Positions 26,677 through 36,898 of a DNA stretch of 64,000 nt are shown here, piece after piece. A program made the position numbers and the translations under genes. Under the pieces are notes generated by a model. It saw nothing but the letters and a program-made list of their open reading frames with translations, was not told the DNA's origin and did no database searches. The number at the start of each line of letters is the position of its first letter. The first letter of the stretch is position 1. This DNA is from Natrarchaeobius chitinivorans (GTDB lineage: Archaea; Halobacteriota; Halobacteria; Halobacteriales; Natrialbaceae), in assembly GCF_003841505.1 (NCBI RefSeq), contig NZ_REGA01000001.1, positions 372,001 through 436,000 on the forward strand. The letters run 5' to 3'.

Positions 26677-27135
26677 TTAGTCGGTCTCTGGGTCAATGAG
26701 ACCGAGCTGTTGCATCACCCCGAGGTAGTCAGCCTGCCCATACTCTTCGGTGATTTTGCCGTCTTGGACAGTGAATACTGTCGTGCCCGTATACTGTGCC
26801 CTCTCACCGGAAGCCTCAGGGAGGCTGCCTAGTGGAAGCTCCCAAGAGCGGCCGGTGTGCGTTCCACCTCCCTCCCAGAGGGCGACCACGCGGTCGCCAT
26901 CGGCGATCAGTTCGTCGGTAAGCTCAAACCCCCCTTCCGGGAACCGCTCCTTGTATGCAATAATGCGTTTCTTGACTTCCTCACGCCCTCGTACCTCACC
27001 TACCAGCGGGTAGTACCACCTGATGCCGTCTTCGGCGAGTTCGTCAACGATGTCGGGGTTCAGTTTATCCCAGTACTCAGACCACCAGCGTGAGACGATC
27101 TCTTTGTTCGTTTCATGTGTCGAGGATTCTGCCAT
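26677..27135 (-). CDS. SnoaL-like (polyketide-cyclase fold) protein
   Basis: 152 residues from MAESSTHETNKEIVSRWW; the longer frame to 27264 is less likely. The sequence shows the SnoaL/NTF2 pattern: an N-terminal helix ending SEYWDKLNPDIVDELAEDG, RWYYPLVGEVRGREEVK, the strands GGFELTDELIADGDRVVALWEGGGTHTG in sequence, and a final EEYGQADYLGVMQQLGLI. Members are small barrel proteins, some enzymes and some binding proteins. It is convergent with the FAD gene. A shared pathway is possible but unproven. Confidence 0.8.
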   Translation of the reverse strand: MAESSTHETNKEIVSRWWSEYWDKLNPDIVDELAEDGIRWYYPLVGEVRGREEVKKRIIAYKERFPEGGFELTDELIADGDRVVALWEGGGTHTGRSWELPLGSLPEASGERAQYTGTTVFTVQDGKITEEYGQADYLGVMQQLGLIDPETD

Positions 27136-27478
27136 AGACTGTATCTCCCTAATTCCCTTTGTGACTTGGCAACGTAACGTCATCTGCTGAAAAATCTGCA
27201 GACGGTGAACACGAGGGGGCAATTCGAGAGAAAACGTGACCGATACGCACCCTGTATCTTGCACGTCTCGTTCTATCTATCCAGTAGCTGGCAGAAAGCG
27301 AGTGCAACATTCAGAGAATAGATGCGCCACGCTGAGCCCACTCTTCTTGAGCATTATTTCCTAAACCAACTAATCAGTAGATCCGCTTAGCTACCATCTA
27401 AATTCCCATCACTTTACACTCGTATAATGGTTGGGATAACACACAGTAAACAAAGCGAAAAGAAAGGTTGTGGACGGG
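27136..27478. other. AT-richer intergenic DNA in the island
   Basis: About 340 bp without a gene. A stretch near 27310-27365 (gaatagatgcgccacgctga) feels like the end of a decayed insertion sequence, but no inverted repeat could be confirmed. The last part leads into the promoter of the next gene. Confidence 0.35.
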
Positions 27479-27487
27479 TACTTAAAG
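27479..27487 (+). promoter_or_regulatory. TATA-like promoter of Tat protein 1
   Basis: tacttaaag lies about 27 nt before the ATG at 27510, consistent with a leaderless transcript. Confidence 0.55.
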
Positions 27488-27509
27488 GATATGACATACC
27501 AGACATGGT

Positions 27510-28253
27510 ATGGGTTTCAGTTCAGAAGAAACCAATGAAAGTGATGAAAAAAGCGGGGGACTGACACGACGGTCGGCAATTAGATCAGCAGCACTCATAA
27601 CAGCTGGTCTTGGATCAGCAGGAGCATATACGTACTTTGGTTCGCAACCAGCGCTCGCTTCAGAAGGACACGAGGAATGGGCTGCTGAAGGAGCAGAAAT
27701 CACCGCCCACGACGGGAGTGTTGACAAATTGACCTTCGGGGATACAGGAGACGAAGATGATGAACTGCACCTCGAATGGTCAGGACTGAACGACAACGAC
27801 CACGATGTGAACTTTCGAATCCTGATTCAAGGAACCGACGGAGGGGATGGCGGTGATTGGACCGGCGATACCGTTACCTCGGTGACCGATTACGAACAAC
27901 TGGCGAGCGCCGAGCCGGGTGTCAACCTCGACAACACGAACGGCTCGGACGACTACACTTGGGAGGATGTGTTCGGGGAAGACCAACCGGTTGACGTAGA
28001 CGACCACACTGAAATTGACGTTACTGCTGATTTCTCGGAAGATGAAGATGATGACACACGAGAACGCGAGCTATCGGTTGAGGTGGAAGTATGGATTAAC
28101 GAGGAAGACGGGGATCACGGACCGAATGATGACGCCCTCGGGGATAGCAAGACAGCTAAAGCCACGATTACGGTTACAAACGAAGCGGCGAAGATCGAGG
28201 TTGGCGGCCAAGGGACTTTTGAACTCGATTCAGATGAAGAAGTAAGTGAGTAA
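27510..28253 (+). CDS. Tat-exported acidic protein 1, function unknown
   Basis: 247 residues. The N-terminus has a twin-arginine motif (LTRRSAIRSAALITAGLGSA) with an Ala-rich cleavage region near ALASEG, so the folded protein is probably exported. The mature part begins EEWAAEGAEITAHDGSVDKL and continues with FGD and GTDGGDGGDWTGDTV motifs. It is extremely rich in Asp and Glu and probably all beta. Its mature region resembles the first half of the next gene, so the two form a paralogous pair. No known family is recognised. Confidence 0.75.
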   Translation: MGFSSEETNESDEKSGGLTRRSAIRSAALITAGLGSAGAYTYFGSQPALASEGHEEWAAEGAEITAHDGSVDKLTFGDTGDEDDELHLEWSGLNDNDHDVNFRILIQGTDGGDGGDWTGDTVTSVTDYEQLASAEPGVNLDNTNGSDDYTWEDVFGEDQPVDVDDHTEIDVTADFSEDEDDDTRERELSVEVEVWINEEDGDHGPNDDALGDSKTAKATITVTNEAAKIEVGGQGTFELDSDEEVSE

Positions 28254-28380
28254 AGATGACCGCTTTCTGTGCCCGATCAGAAACGTTAACGTCTGAACTG
28301 GAATTGGGGGACAGAATCCAGCTAACACCATACTTGTTACGAGGGAGGCCAGTTATTGCGAAGCTTGAGGAAGTCAGAGG

Positions 28381-29613
28381 ATGAGCCCCAAATCGACAGG
28401 CATTGCCCGGCGAACGTTTGGCGCGGGAGTAGCTGGTCTTATTTGTGGATCGGTTGGGATCGGCGCGATTCTCTCGACCAGTCGACCAGTTGTCGCAGTC
28501 GGGGAAGAAAGCTGGCTCGTGCGGGGAGCGCAGATTAAAACTGCCGATGGAAGCGTCACAGCTATCCGGTTTGGCGACAGTGACGACCGCGAGGACGATA
28601 CGCTACTCGTGAATTACGAGGGATTCAACGATCCCAACTGTGAACTCGAATTCGAGATCGATGTTCGGGGAACCGATGACGGGGATGAATGGGACGGAGG
28701 GGCTACAGTAGGGCCGACTGAGTGGGAGACGTTAGCCGAAGATACGTACCAGCTGTCAGCAACGAGTGGGTCGCTGGAACTCACTTGGCACGATGTCTTC
28801 GGAACGGACCTCCCGGTTGATGTGACTGATCACGACGAAATTCGTCTTGAGGACTTCGAAGCTGAAGTAGATGGCGAGACGCGAACGCGGACGTTAGGGG
28901 TGATGCTACGCGTCTCCGTCCCTGAGGAAGGCTTAGCGGCGACCAAATCAAACGAAGCCGACGTTACCGTCGAAAACGCAGAACCGACGGCGGTAACGGT
29001 TCTCGGATCTGCGAGCACGGCGACCGACGACGCCGATTCGTTGTCGTTCGATCACGAAACCGAAGACGGTCCGAATCGCGTGCTTGTCGTTACGGCCGGA
29101 AACTCGGACGGCAACAATGGAATCGTCGAGTCGATCAGCTACGGGGGAGATCAACTCGAGAAACTGGCAGATGTCCGAGCGGACGGTGACGACGATCCCC
29201 GCGGGAGCGTGTGGTACCTCGTGGATCCGGCCGTCGGTGACTACGAAGTTTCGATCGAGTGGGCGGAAGATAGTGAGGTCGCCGCCGGGGCGCTCACGTT
29301 CGGCAACGTCGATCAGACCGATCCGATCAGCGAGACAGCTGTCGATCACGGCGGCGACGGCGATCCGAACGTGACCGTCGCGAGCGCGGAAAACGCTGCG
29401 GTGATGGATATGATGGTCAGTGCCGAAGACGTTGACGACGTTACGACCGAACCCGGGCCCGAACAGACGAAGCAGTGGATTGGGGGGATGGACAGCGACG
29501 GGCACATCTTGGCTTCCAGCACGGCCGACGGCGACGAAACCGTCGAGATGACTTGGAACGGCGAACTCGATGCGGAGTGGGGAATCATCGGTTTCAGCAT
29601 CAATCCTGTTTGA
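28381..29613 (+). CDS. Tat-exported two-domain protein 2, function unknown
   Basis: 410 residues. An RR-containing signal (ARRTFGAGVAGLICGSVGIG) precedes domain 1, which is related to the upstream protein (EESWLVRGAQIKTADGSV, FGDSDDRED, GTDDGDEWDGGATVG). Domain 2 (about 205-410) has the pattern SYGGDQLEKLADV, VWYLVDPAVGDYEVSIEW and AGALTFGNVDQTDPI. This recalls a beta-sandwich module seen in bacterial extracellular proteins. A surface or adhesive role is plausible by analogy only. The gene lies 127 bp after its paralog in the same direction, consistent with tandem duplication and fusion. Confidence 0.75.
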   Translation: MSPKSTGIARRTFGAGVAGLICGSVGIGAILSTSRPVVAVGEESWLVRGAQIKTADGSVTAIRFGDSDDREDDTLLVNYEGFNDPNCELEFEIDVRGTDDGDEWDGGATVGPTEWETLAEDTYQLSATSGSLELTWHDVFGTDLPVDVTDHDEIRLEDFEAEVDGETRTRTLGVMLRVSVPEEGLAATKSNEADVTVENAEPTAVTVLGSASTATDDADSLSFDHETEDGPNRVLVVTAGNSDGNNGIVESISYGGDQLEKLADVRADGDDDPRGSVWYLVDPAVGDYEVSIEWAEDSEVAAGALTFGNVDQTDPISETAVDHGGDGDPNVTVASAENAAVMDMMVSAEDVDDVTTEPGPEQTKQWIGGMDSDGHILASSTADGDETVEMTWNGELDAEWGIIGFSINPV

Positions 29614-30056
29614 GATTTCACTCAGTTGTTCTCGTCCACTGATCAGTTGTGGACGTTACTGTAGGAGTTGGGAGAAGATGATATTCCCCATTTGAACAAA
29701 GACCGCTTCTCCTGTGTTGACCGGTCGCTACTTTCTCAGGTCAGCTTTCAGTCCGTGTCACATTCGCGCCTTCTATTCAGCAACAGCTAACCGAACTACC
29801 GAATGGATGTCAGAAAGAGCGTGCTGCATACAGGCGGAGCAGTATGCACTCACCGCGAGCGACCGAAGGGAGCGAGCGGGCCGACGACCGACCCGTAGGG
29901 GAGAGAGGAGTGCTTTTCATCAACGTTTTGCCGAGCGACCGAGCGGATGCGAGGGAGCGCAGCGCAAAAGGTTGGCACGCGTAGTTATCGAACCGTCCAT
30001 TACAATTTCAGGTTCAGTCCTGGATGAAAAACTGCGCTACCAACTGCAGATATATT
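29614..30056. other. Intergenic DNA with degenerate mobile-element sequence
   Basis: About 440 bp. 29860-29960 has gcgagcgaccgaagggagcg and gcgagggagcgcagcgcaaa, stop-poor repetitive sequence common in haloarchaeal intergenic DNA. No intact gene is supported. The region runs into the end of the tnpB remnant. Confidence 0.4.
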
Positions 30057-30540
<484 letters not shown>

Positions 30541-30748
30541 CGTAACAACTGGAATAATTCACACACTGGTCGCACAGCTCACGGGTCGTTCCTCCCCGTT
30601 CGCTGTTCCGCGGTTCTCGCTCCCTTCGGTCGCTCACGGGTCACTTCGTTCCCCGCTCGTCGTTCCGCGGTTCTCGCTCACTCCGTACGCTCCGAACCGC
30701 GTACCCATCGTGCGATCAGGTGTGCATTGACTTCCAGTGGCTACTATA
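30541..30748 (+). repeat. Expanded F2 element with 57-bp-type repeats
   Basis: The left part GTAACAACTGG and CACACACTGGTCGCAC is followed by about two diverged 57-bp units (core gttccgcggttctcgctc). Then come the inner arm GTGCGATCAGGTGTG and the right end CCAGTGGCTACTATA. It truncates the tnpB remnant on its left and ends about 45 bp before the adenosyltransferase start. Confidence 0.65.
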
Positions 30749-30791
30749 CCGTACAGCAGACCGTAAGGTCACGCGATCCGTACGGCCGAAC

Positions 30792-31637
30792 GTGATCACG
30801 CTCGCCTCAGACTTCGACACCCCGTATCCCGCAGCGATGAAAGGAGTCATCCTCCGACGAACGGAGACACGACTGGTCGACGTCGCACACGATTTCCCGA
30901 GACAGGACGTCCGAACCGCCGCCTTCTGGCTCCGGGAGGTACTCCCGTACTTTCCGCCCGCGACCCACCTCGTCGTCGTCGATCCCGGCGTCGGAACCGA
31001 CCGCGATGCGCTCGTCGTCCGCGCCGGCGACCACGTCCTCGTCGGGCCGGACAACGGCGTCCTCGTCCCCGCCGCCCGTCGTCTCGCCCCCGATGGGATC
31101 GACGCGTACGGTATCGACGAATCCCGACTCGAGTCGGTCGAACCGACCGGCGAGACGAGACGACCTGGTCGAGCAGACACAGCCGCGGGCAACGAAACCG
31201 ACGACGACGGCCCCGCGAGTAACACGTTTCACGGACGGGACGTGTTCGCACCCGCGGCGGCGGCCGTCCACGAGGCCGACCCGGGGGCGCTCGAGTCGGT
31301 CCCGTTTCTCGAACCGGCCGCCGAGTACGTCGATCGCCGGCTTCCGGAGGCGACAGTCGACGACGACCGTGCCCGTGGCGAAGTCCTCGTCGTCGACGGC
31401 TTCGGAAACGTGATCACGAACGTTCCCGGCGAGTTCCTCGCCGGCCGGAGGCGACTCGTGGCGAACGGCGAGGCCGTTCCGATCGGCGAGACGTTCGGGT
31501 CCGTCCCCGAGGGCGACCGACTCGCGACCGTCGGCAGCCACGGCTACGTCGAACTCGACGTCAATCACGGTCGCGGGGACGAGGCGTTCGGCCTCGAAGT
31601 CGGGGACCGGGTCGATCTCGAGGCCGAGAGATCGTGA
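30792..31637 (+). CDS. SAM hydroxide adenosyltransferase (DUF62 family)
   Basis: 281 residues from the GTG encoding VITLASDF; upstream codons are repeat DNA. The enzyme cleaves S-adenosylmethionine with water to adenosine and methionine. Visible motifs are ASDFDTPYPAAMKGVILR, the VVVDPGVGTDRDALVV loop, GPDNGVLVPAARRL, FHGRDVFAPAAA and GEVLVVDGFGNVITNV. Residues 135-170 form a polar insert. It is usually next to nadM in this lineage (from memory) but is separated here by the island; its upstream promoter region now consists of F2 repeat sequence. Confidence 0.92.
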   Translation: MITLASDFDTPYPAAMKGVILRRTETRLVDVAHDFPRQDVRTAAFWLREVLPYFPPATHLVVVDPGVGTDRDALVVRAGDHVLVGPDNGVLVPAARRLAPDGIDAYGIDESRLESVEPTGETRRPGRADTAAGNETDDDGPASNTFHGRDVFAPAAAAVHEADPGALESVPFLEPAAEYVDRRLPEATVDDDRARGEVLVVDGFGNVITNVPGEFLAGRRRLVANGEAVPIGETFGSVPEGDRLATVGSHGYVELDVNHGRGDEAFGLEVGDRVDLEAERS

Positions 31638-31667
31638 ATCGAGTGACGTCGATCCATCCACCGCAGG

Positions 31668-32036
31668 TCAGGCACGGGTGAGCCGACCGTGTCCGGGATC
31701 GATTACGAGTTCGCCGTCTGCCCAGACGGTCACGCGACACTCGGAGAACGTGAACGTAATCGAACCGTCACCGGAGTCGGATCGCCCGGTCCGCCAGCTA
31801 TCGATCAACGCGTTCAACGCATCCGGATCGATGCATCTCGAGAGTGACTCCAGTTCCAGCGGGTCGGTGTCGACGACGACCGACACGGCGTCGATCAGCG
31901 CGGCGCTGACCGGTTCGTAATCGTCGTCGGCACACCACGTGTGGTACGTTCTCCGGTCGTCATCGTAGTAGACCGTCCGTCCGGCGGTATCGTCGACCGG
32001 TGTCAACCGATCTGGTAGTGATTTCCCGGACATCAC
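31668..32036 (-). CDS. HalOD1 output-domain protein
   Basis: 122 residues; a start one codon later is equally possible. An N-terminal segment with TVYYDDDRRTYHTWCADD precedes a HalOD1 domain (VSAALIDAVSVVVDTDPLEL, CIDPDALNALIDSW, then FTFSECRVTVWADGELVI). No receiver or sensor domain is attached. It is the second stand-alone HalOD1 protein in the window (other at 15538). It is convergent with the adenosyltransferase gene. Confidence 0.8.
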   Translation of the reverse strand: MMSGKSLPDRLTPVDDTAGRTVYYDDDRRTYHTWCADDDYEPVSAALIDAVSVVVDTDPLELESLSRCIDPDALNALIDSWRTGRSDSGDGSITFTFSECRVTVWADGELVIDPGHGRLTRA

Positions 32037-32156
32037 GTTCGGTAATTACATGTGTTAACATATAACATTACTGGCCGACAGACACTGCTGTGAGACGGAC
32101 AGAGTGGACGACAGAACCGACCGGCGACGAGCGGGTGAAAAACGAACGTCGAACGC

Positions 32157-33731
32157 TTACTCGGCGGCGATGACGTCGTCGATGCGGACGATCATCGTCG
32201 CGGCTTCGGTCGCGCTCTCGACGGCTTCGCGCTTGACGTCGGCGGGATCGACGACCCCGTACTCGAACGGATCGGCGATCGTAACCGTCTCACCGTCGGT
32301 GATCAGACCAGCACGGCCCTCGGACTCGTGGGCGGCACGAAGGTCGACGAGCGAGTCGATGGGGTCCTGGCCGGTGTTGGCGGCGAGCGTTCGGGGAACG
32401 ATGTCGAGTGCGTCGGCGAACGACGTCACCGCGAGCTGTTTGCGGCCCTCGATTCCGGCCGCTTCCTGGCGGATCCTGTCTGCGATCGCGATTTCGGTTG
32501 CGCCGGCACCGGGGACGACCTCGCCGGAGTCGAGTGCGGTTGCAACGACGTCCAGCGCGTCGCCGATCGCTCGCTCGAGTTCGTCGACGACGTGTTCGGT
32601 GCCACCGCGGACGAAGACGGTGACCGCTTCGGCGGCCGCACCGCCTTCGATGAACGCGAGATCGTCGTCGCCGAAGTTCTCGATTCGGATGCGCTCGGCG
32701 TGGCCGAAGTCGTCTTCCTCGAGGTCGTCGAGCGCGCCGACGCGGCGAGCGCCCGTCGCGGAGATGACGTCTTTCGCGTCGGAGCTTTTGAGCCCCTCGA
32801 AGACGAGAACACCCTCGCCGGCGAGGGCCGTGCTGACGCGGTCGGCGACGTCTTCGGTGGTGAAGACGACGTCGGCCCCGCTCTCGGCGATCGCTTCGGC
32901 GTAGCCCTGCAGTTCGCTCTCTTCGGCGTCGATCGCTGCGTTCAGCTGATCGATCGAGTCGATCGCGTACTCGGCGTCGACGTCGCCGGTCTGGACCTCG
33001 AGTTCGACGTCGAGGACCGCGATGGAAGCGTCCTCGACCTGACCTGGCATCTCGTCGTGTGCGGGCTCTTCGTCGATGACGATGCCCGGAACGAGTTCCG
33101 TCGCGTTCGAGGAGGCACCGATCTGGGTGTGAACGCCGACGTTGTCCCGGTTGACGCCGTCGTCGTCGACGTGTCGGACGGCTTCGACGACCGTCTCGGC
33201 GAGCGATTCGGCGGTGAGTCCGCCTGTCCCCTTGCCGGTCATGCTCGATTCGGCGACCTGTTTCAGGATTTCGTCGTCGACGTCTGCTTCACCGACCTGT
33301 TCGTCGATCGCCTCGAGTGCGATCTCTGCGGCCTCGTGATAGCCCTCGACGATCGTCGTCGCGTGGACGTCCTGCTCGATCAGATCCTCGGCCTCGCCGA
33401 GAAGATTGCCGGCGATAACGGCTGCAGTCGTCGTTCCGTCGCCGACTTCTTCTTCCTGGGTCTCGGCGACTTCGACGATCATCTGGGCCGCAGGATGCTC
33501 GATATCCATCTCGTTTAAGATGGTCGCTCCGTCGTTCGTGATGACGACCTCGCCACCCGAGTCGACGAGCATCTTATCCATTCCCCGTGGCCCGAGCGTC
33601 GTCCGTACCGATTCGGCGACGGCCTTGCCGGCCATGATGTTCGACGACTGGGCGTCTCGGCCCTGCGTTCGCTGGCTATCCTCGCTCAGAATGAACATAG
33701 GCTGTCCGCCCATGCGACGCTGTTGTGCCAT
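32157..33731 (-). CDS. Thermosome (group II chaperonin) subunit
   Basis: 524 residues. It forms double-ring ATP-dependent folding chambers. Visible features are the N-terminal [16 protein letters not shown] and NDGATIL, the ATP-site [15 protein letters not shown], and the late [12 protein letters not shown] motif. It ends at RIDDVIAAE without the Gly/Met-rich tail found in the main haloarchaeal subunits, which together with gene order suggests the third subunit type (CCT3-like). A strong TATA lies just upstream. Confidence 0.96.
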   Translation of the reverse strand: MAQQRRMGGQPMFILSEDSQRTQGRDAQSSNIMAGKAVAESVRTTLGPRGMDKMLVDSGGEVVITNDGATILNEMDIEHPAAQMIVEVAETQEEEVGDGTTTAAVIAGNLLGEAEDLIEQDVHATTIVEGYHEAAEIALEAIDEQVGEADVDDEILKQVAESSMTGKGTGGLTAESLAETVVEAVRHVDDDGVNRDNVGVHTQIGASSNATELVPGIVIDEEPAHDEMPGQVEDASIAVLDVELEVQTGDVDAEYAIDSIDQLNAAIDAEESELQGYAEAIAESGADVVFTTEDVADRVSTALAGEGVLVFEGLKSSDAKDVISATGARRVGALDDLEEDDFGHAERIRIENFGDDDLAFIEGGAAAEAVTVFVRGGTEHVVDELERAIGDALDVVATALDSGEVVPGAGATEIAIADRIRQEAAGIEGRKQLAVTSFADALDIVPRTLAANTGQDPIDSLVDLRAAHESEGRAGLITDGETVTIADPFEYGVVDPADVKREAVESATEAATMIVRIDDVIAAE

Positions 33732-33766
33732 CGTTGAATCCTCACTAACAATGTCGTCAGCACTTC

Positions 33767-33774
33767 TATATAAG
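33767..33774 (-). promoter_or_regulatory. Thermosome promoter TATA box within a short palindrome
   Basis: tatataag lies about 36-43 nt before the start codon, read on the minus strand as cttatata. It sits inside CACTTCTATATAAGTG (33761-33776), which has 5-bp inverted arms and could also bind a regulator. Confidence 0.6.
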
Positions 33775-33887
33775 TGTTTCCCTACCGATGCTACTCCGTC
33801 TGGCGATTGCTGTGCGAACGACCGGCACGAATGGGCGAAATCGAAGCCGGTAGCACAATATGGATCGACGCGTTACGTGTCGATGGG

Positions 33888-34721
33888 ATGCTGGAGCTGG
33901 AACACGGGTTTCGGGTCGTCGACGTCTACGCTCGACTCACGCCAGGCGGGAACGAGGGGGTGACACACCGGCCGACTATCTCACCCGACAGACTCGAGCG
34001 GGAGATGCATCAGGCAGGAATCACCAGATCGGTCGTCTTCCCCCCGGCGGAAGCCGAGAAAAGCTACGTCGCGCCGAACAACGGTGTGGCCCGTCACAGC
34101 GTCGACCGGCCGTTCGTCGCGTTCGCCCGAATCAACGGGACGAAACGGCCGGAGCGAAACACTGCGGGGCGACTCCACAACGCCGTTAGCCGCCGCAAGG
34201 AGTTTCATACGACACCGGGCGACGTCGAGCGATACGCGTACGACGACCGGTTTCACGGCTTCGTTCTCGACCCGACGGTCGACGACTATCCGGACGAGGA
34301 CGTGCTTTCGGTCCTCGAAGACGTCGACCTGCCGCTGATCGTCCGCGGCGGCGTCGACGCACCGCCGACCGCGCTCGCCGATACCCTGCTTGGCAACTCG
34401 TTTCCGGTCGTCGTCGCCCACTTCGGCGGATACCCCCTCGACAGGTCGCTGATGAACGAGATGATCGATCTCCTAGAGGAGTACGACGACTGTTATCTCG
34501 AGACGAGTTTCGTCAGACACCGCGACCTGCTCGAGCGAGCGTTACTCGAACACCCCGATCGCGTCCTCTTCGGCAGCGGCGCACCCGCCTGCCATCCCGA
34601 CGTCGCGCTGATGGAGATCCTCACGCTCGACGTCTCCGAGGACAAACTCTGGCGGGCGTTCTCGAAGAACGCCTGCCGGGTCGTCGACGCCCTCTCCCCC
34701 CAGGCGGAACTGCGACAGTGA
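33888..34721 (+). CDS. Amidohydrolase-family TIM-barrel protein
   Basis: 277 residues from [16 protein letters not shown]; an upstream ATG at 33831 is less likely. It shows the amidohydrolase-2 pattern: an early DVYARL in place of the usual metal-binding Hx[33 protein letters not shown], the [13 protein letters not shown] strand, and [20 protein letters not shown] near the end. The first metal-ligand pair appears altered (no HxH near the N-terminus), so catalysis may differ or be lost. It is divergent from the thermosome gene. Confidence 0.75.
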   Translation: MLELEHGFRVVDVYARLTPGGNEGVTHRPTISPDRLEREMHQAGITRSVVFPPAEAEKSYVAPNNGVARHSVDRPFVAFARINGTKRPERNTAGRLHNAVSRRKEFHTTPGDVERYAYDDRFHGFVLDPTVDDYPDEDVLSVLEDVDLPLIVRGGVDAPPTALADTLLGNSFPVVVAHFGGYPLDRSLMNEMIDLLEEYDDCYLETSFVRHRDLLERALLEHPDRVLFGSGAPACHPDVALMEILTLDVSEDKLWRAFSKNACRVVDALSPQAELRQ

Positions 34722-34902
34722 TCGAGTCCCCCCGAATCGCCGGTCGAGAGCCACGAAAACCGGCCTCGAAACCGATAGCTTTCGAACGGTGCAGCGAACG
34801 GTGTCGTTTATACCAGTCCGCCGTAACGTGTACATATGCACCCGAGACCGACGGCCCATCTCACTCGGCCCGACCCGTCGAACGAACGAGGAGTAGACGA
34901 AC

Positions 34903-35865
34903 ATGGGATATAATCTGGCACAGTGGACCGCCGACCGACTCGAGATGGTTCGGATCTACGGCTACGGCCTCTGTATGGGGACGGCCGACGCCCTCCCCGG
35001 CGTCTCCGGCGGAACCGTCGCCCTCTTGCTCGGCTTTTACGGACGACTCATCGCAGCCATCACCGCGCTTACCCCCGGCCGCGTCGGTGCCGTTTTCCGT
35101 GGATACGATCCGGACCGTCGAGACGGAGCGCGGGAAGCGCTCCTCGAGATGGACCTCGGATTCCTGTTGCCCCTCGGCGTCGGTATGGTCACCGCGGTCG
35201 CCCTGATCGCGGGCACCGTCACGGCGCTTGCGGAGTCACACCCCGTCGCCCTCTACGGCTTTTTCACCGGTCTGATCGCCGCCTCGGCGATCGTCCTCTT
35301 CCGAAGCCTCGAGTTCTCGTCGCGCGAGCACCTCCTCGCGGCTGGGACCGGTACCGCACTCGCGTTGCTCGTCGCGAGCAACGTGATCCAGCTTCCCGGG
35401 AGCGGCCCGGGTCTGATCTTGCTCTCCGGAGCGCTGGCGATAAGCGCCATGATCTTGCCCGGCGTCTCGGGAGCGTTGATTCTGATCCTGATCGGACAGT
35501 ACAGGTTCCTCTCGGCGGAACTGACCGCGTTCCTCGAGGCCCTCCGCCGTCTCGTTTCCGGCGGCGGAACGATCGACGCCGCTCTCGAGCCGGGAACGAC
35601 CGTCGTCCTGTTCGTCGTCGGTGGCTTCGTCGGTCTGTTGACGATCGCCAGAGTCGTCCGACGGGCCCTGAAGCGGCGTCGAGACCTGACACTGCTCTTT
35701 CTCGTCGGCCTCATCGCGGGCTCGACCCCCGCACCGCTTTACAATATCGCCGAATCTCACGTCTGGACGGCCGACGTGATCGGCCTCACGGCCGCCTGGG
35801 CGGTGGTCGGTGCGGTCGTCCTCTTCGCCCTCGATCTGCTCGCCGGCGGATTCGATCCCGAGTAA
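34903..35865 (+). CDS. DUF368/PopT-type polyprenyl-phosphate transporter
   Basis: 320 residues; MVRIYGYGLCMG fourteen codons later is an alternative start. It is an integral membrane protein with about eight to ten helices. The two family signatures are present: GTADALPGVSGGTVALLLGFY and ISAMILPGVSGALILILIGQY, an inverted-repeat pair. DUF368 proteins have been shown in bacteria to recycle undecaprenyl phosphate across the membrane. In archaea the lipid carrier would be dolichyl phosphate, an extension by inference. A glycosyltransferase and methyltransferase lie just downstream on the other strand. The stop codon is part of TAATCCGTATGA, identical to the right end of F1. Confidence 0.88.
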   Translation: MGYNLAQWTADRLEMVRIYGYGLCMGTADALPGVSGGTVALLLGFYGRLIAAITALTPGRVGAVFRGYDPDRRDGAREALLEMDLGFLLPLGVGMVTAVALIAGTVTALAESHPVALYGFFTGLIAASAIVLFRSLEFSSREHLLAAGTGTALALLVASNVIQLPGSGPGLILLSGALAISAMILPGVSGALILILIGQYRFLSAELTAFLEALRRLVSGGGTIDAALEPGTTVVLFVVGGFVGLLTIARVVRRALKRRRDLTLLFLVGLIAGSTPAPLYNIAESHVWTADVIGLTAAWAVVGAVVLFALDLLAGGFDPE

Positions 35866-35874
35866 TCCGTATGA
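35863..35874 (+). repeat. F1 right-end fragment at a stop codon
   Basis: TAATCCGTATGA matches the last 12 bp of the F1 copy at 49437-49522. The TAA is the stop codon of the DUF368 gene. No left end is found, so it may be a scar or coincidence. Confidence 0.35.
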
Positions 35875-35910
35875 GTCGAGAGCGACGACGGGTCGGCCGA
35901 GCGTACCCGG

Positions 35911-36813
35911 CTACCGTCGGTCGTACATCCTGACCGCCCGGTCGTGTCTGACCGACAGGCCGTTCGGATTCCGACGCGCCGAACGGTCGGTATACCGTGC
36001 GCGCAGTCCGTCGTGGAGACCACCGACGGCGTTTCTGACGACGGCGAGACCGTCGGAAAACCAGTCCGTCGGCGTTACGTCGCCGGCGACGACCCGTCGA
36101 GCGCCGGATATTCCGTCACGGAGCGCACGCAGGCCCGTCCGCGCGAGGAGGGTCGGCCGCACCCCGTAGTTTTTCGCGAGTCGGTACGAGAGCGACCGGT
36201 AGGCTTCCCCCCAGTCGGGTTCGGGCGTCCCCCCGTCCGCCCCGAACTCGCTCCGGGCGGCCATCTCTGCGGTCCATTCGGTGTCGAAGCCGAGACCCGC
36301 CACGCGGTGTGCGCAGTCGCGTGCGCCGCCGGTCTCGAGGTACTCGTCGAAGCCGTCTAATGCCGAGAGGACGGTCCGATCGAACGCGACGTTGCCCGCA
36401 TCGAACGGCTGGACGCGTCGTCCGGCGACGGTTCGGGTCGCGTGAGGGTCGCGACCGAGTGGCTTCTCGCCGGTAATCGGGCCGGTGACGACGTCCGACT
36501 CGGCCCCGAGCGACCGCTCGATAGACTCGTACCAGCTCGGCTCGACGGTGTACTCGCCGTCGAGAAAGGCGACAGCGTCGCCGGTAGCGACCCCGAGTCC
36601 GGCGTTTCGAGAGACGTTCGGGTTCCGTTCCGAAATCTCGACGAGAACGTCGACGTCGGAGCGTTCGCGGACCACTCCGGTCGTTCCGTCCGAAGAGGGG
36701 CCGTTGACGACGATTACCTCCGTCGACTGCGGCGTCCGTTCGGAGAGTGCGTCGAGACAGGACAGTAACTGCTCCCGGTCGTTCAACGTCGAGACCACTA
36801 CCGAGAGCTCCAT
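35911..36813 (-). CDS. Glycosyltransferase family 2
   Basis: 300 residues from MELSVVVSTLNDREQL; the frame upstream of this is not coding. It has the GT-A fold pattern: VIVVNGPSSDGTTGVV, RNPNVSRNAGLGVATGDAVAFLDGE (DxD-like DGE), then FDAGNVAFDRTVLSALDGFDEYLETGGARDCAHRVAGLG. There are no transmembrane helices. It probably transfers a sugar to a lipid or glycan precursor in surface glycosylation. It lies 85 bp downstream of the methyltransferase on the same strand. Confidence 0.88.
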   Translation of the reverse strand: MELSVVVSTLNDREQLLSCLDALSERTPQSTEVIVVNGPSSDGTTGVVRERSDVDVLVEISERNPNVSRNAGLGVATGDAVAFLDGEYTVEPSWYESIERSLGAESDVVTGPITGEKPLGRDPHATRTVAGRRVQPFDAGNVAFDRTVLSALDGFDEYLETGGARDCAHRVAGLGFDTEWTAEMAARSEFGADGGTPEPDWGEAYRSLSYRLAKNYGVRPTLLARTGLRALRDGISGARRVVAGDVTPTDWFSDGLAVVRNAVGGLHDGLRARYTDRSARRNPNGLSVRHDRAVRMYDRR

Positions 36814-36898
36814 GCTATGTACTAAACTCACCGAACCGTAAAAAGAAGACGGGTTCCCCCGACGAACGGGACTACCCCCCAGAAGCCACGCGTGCCGG

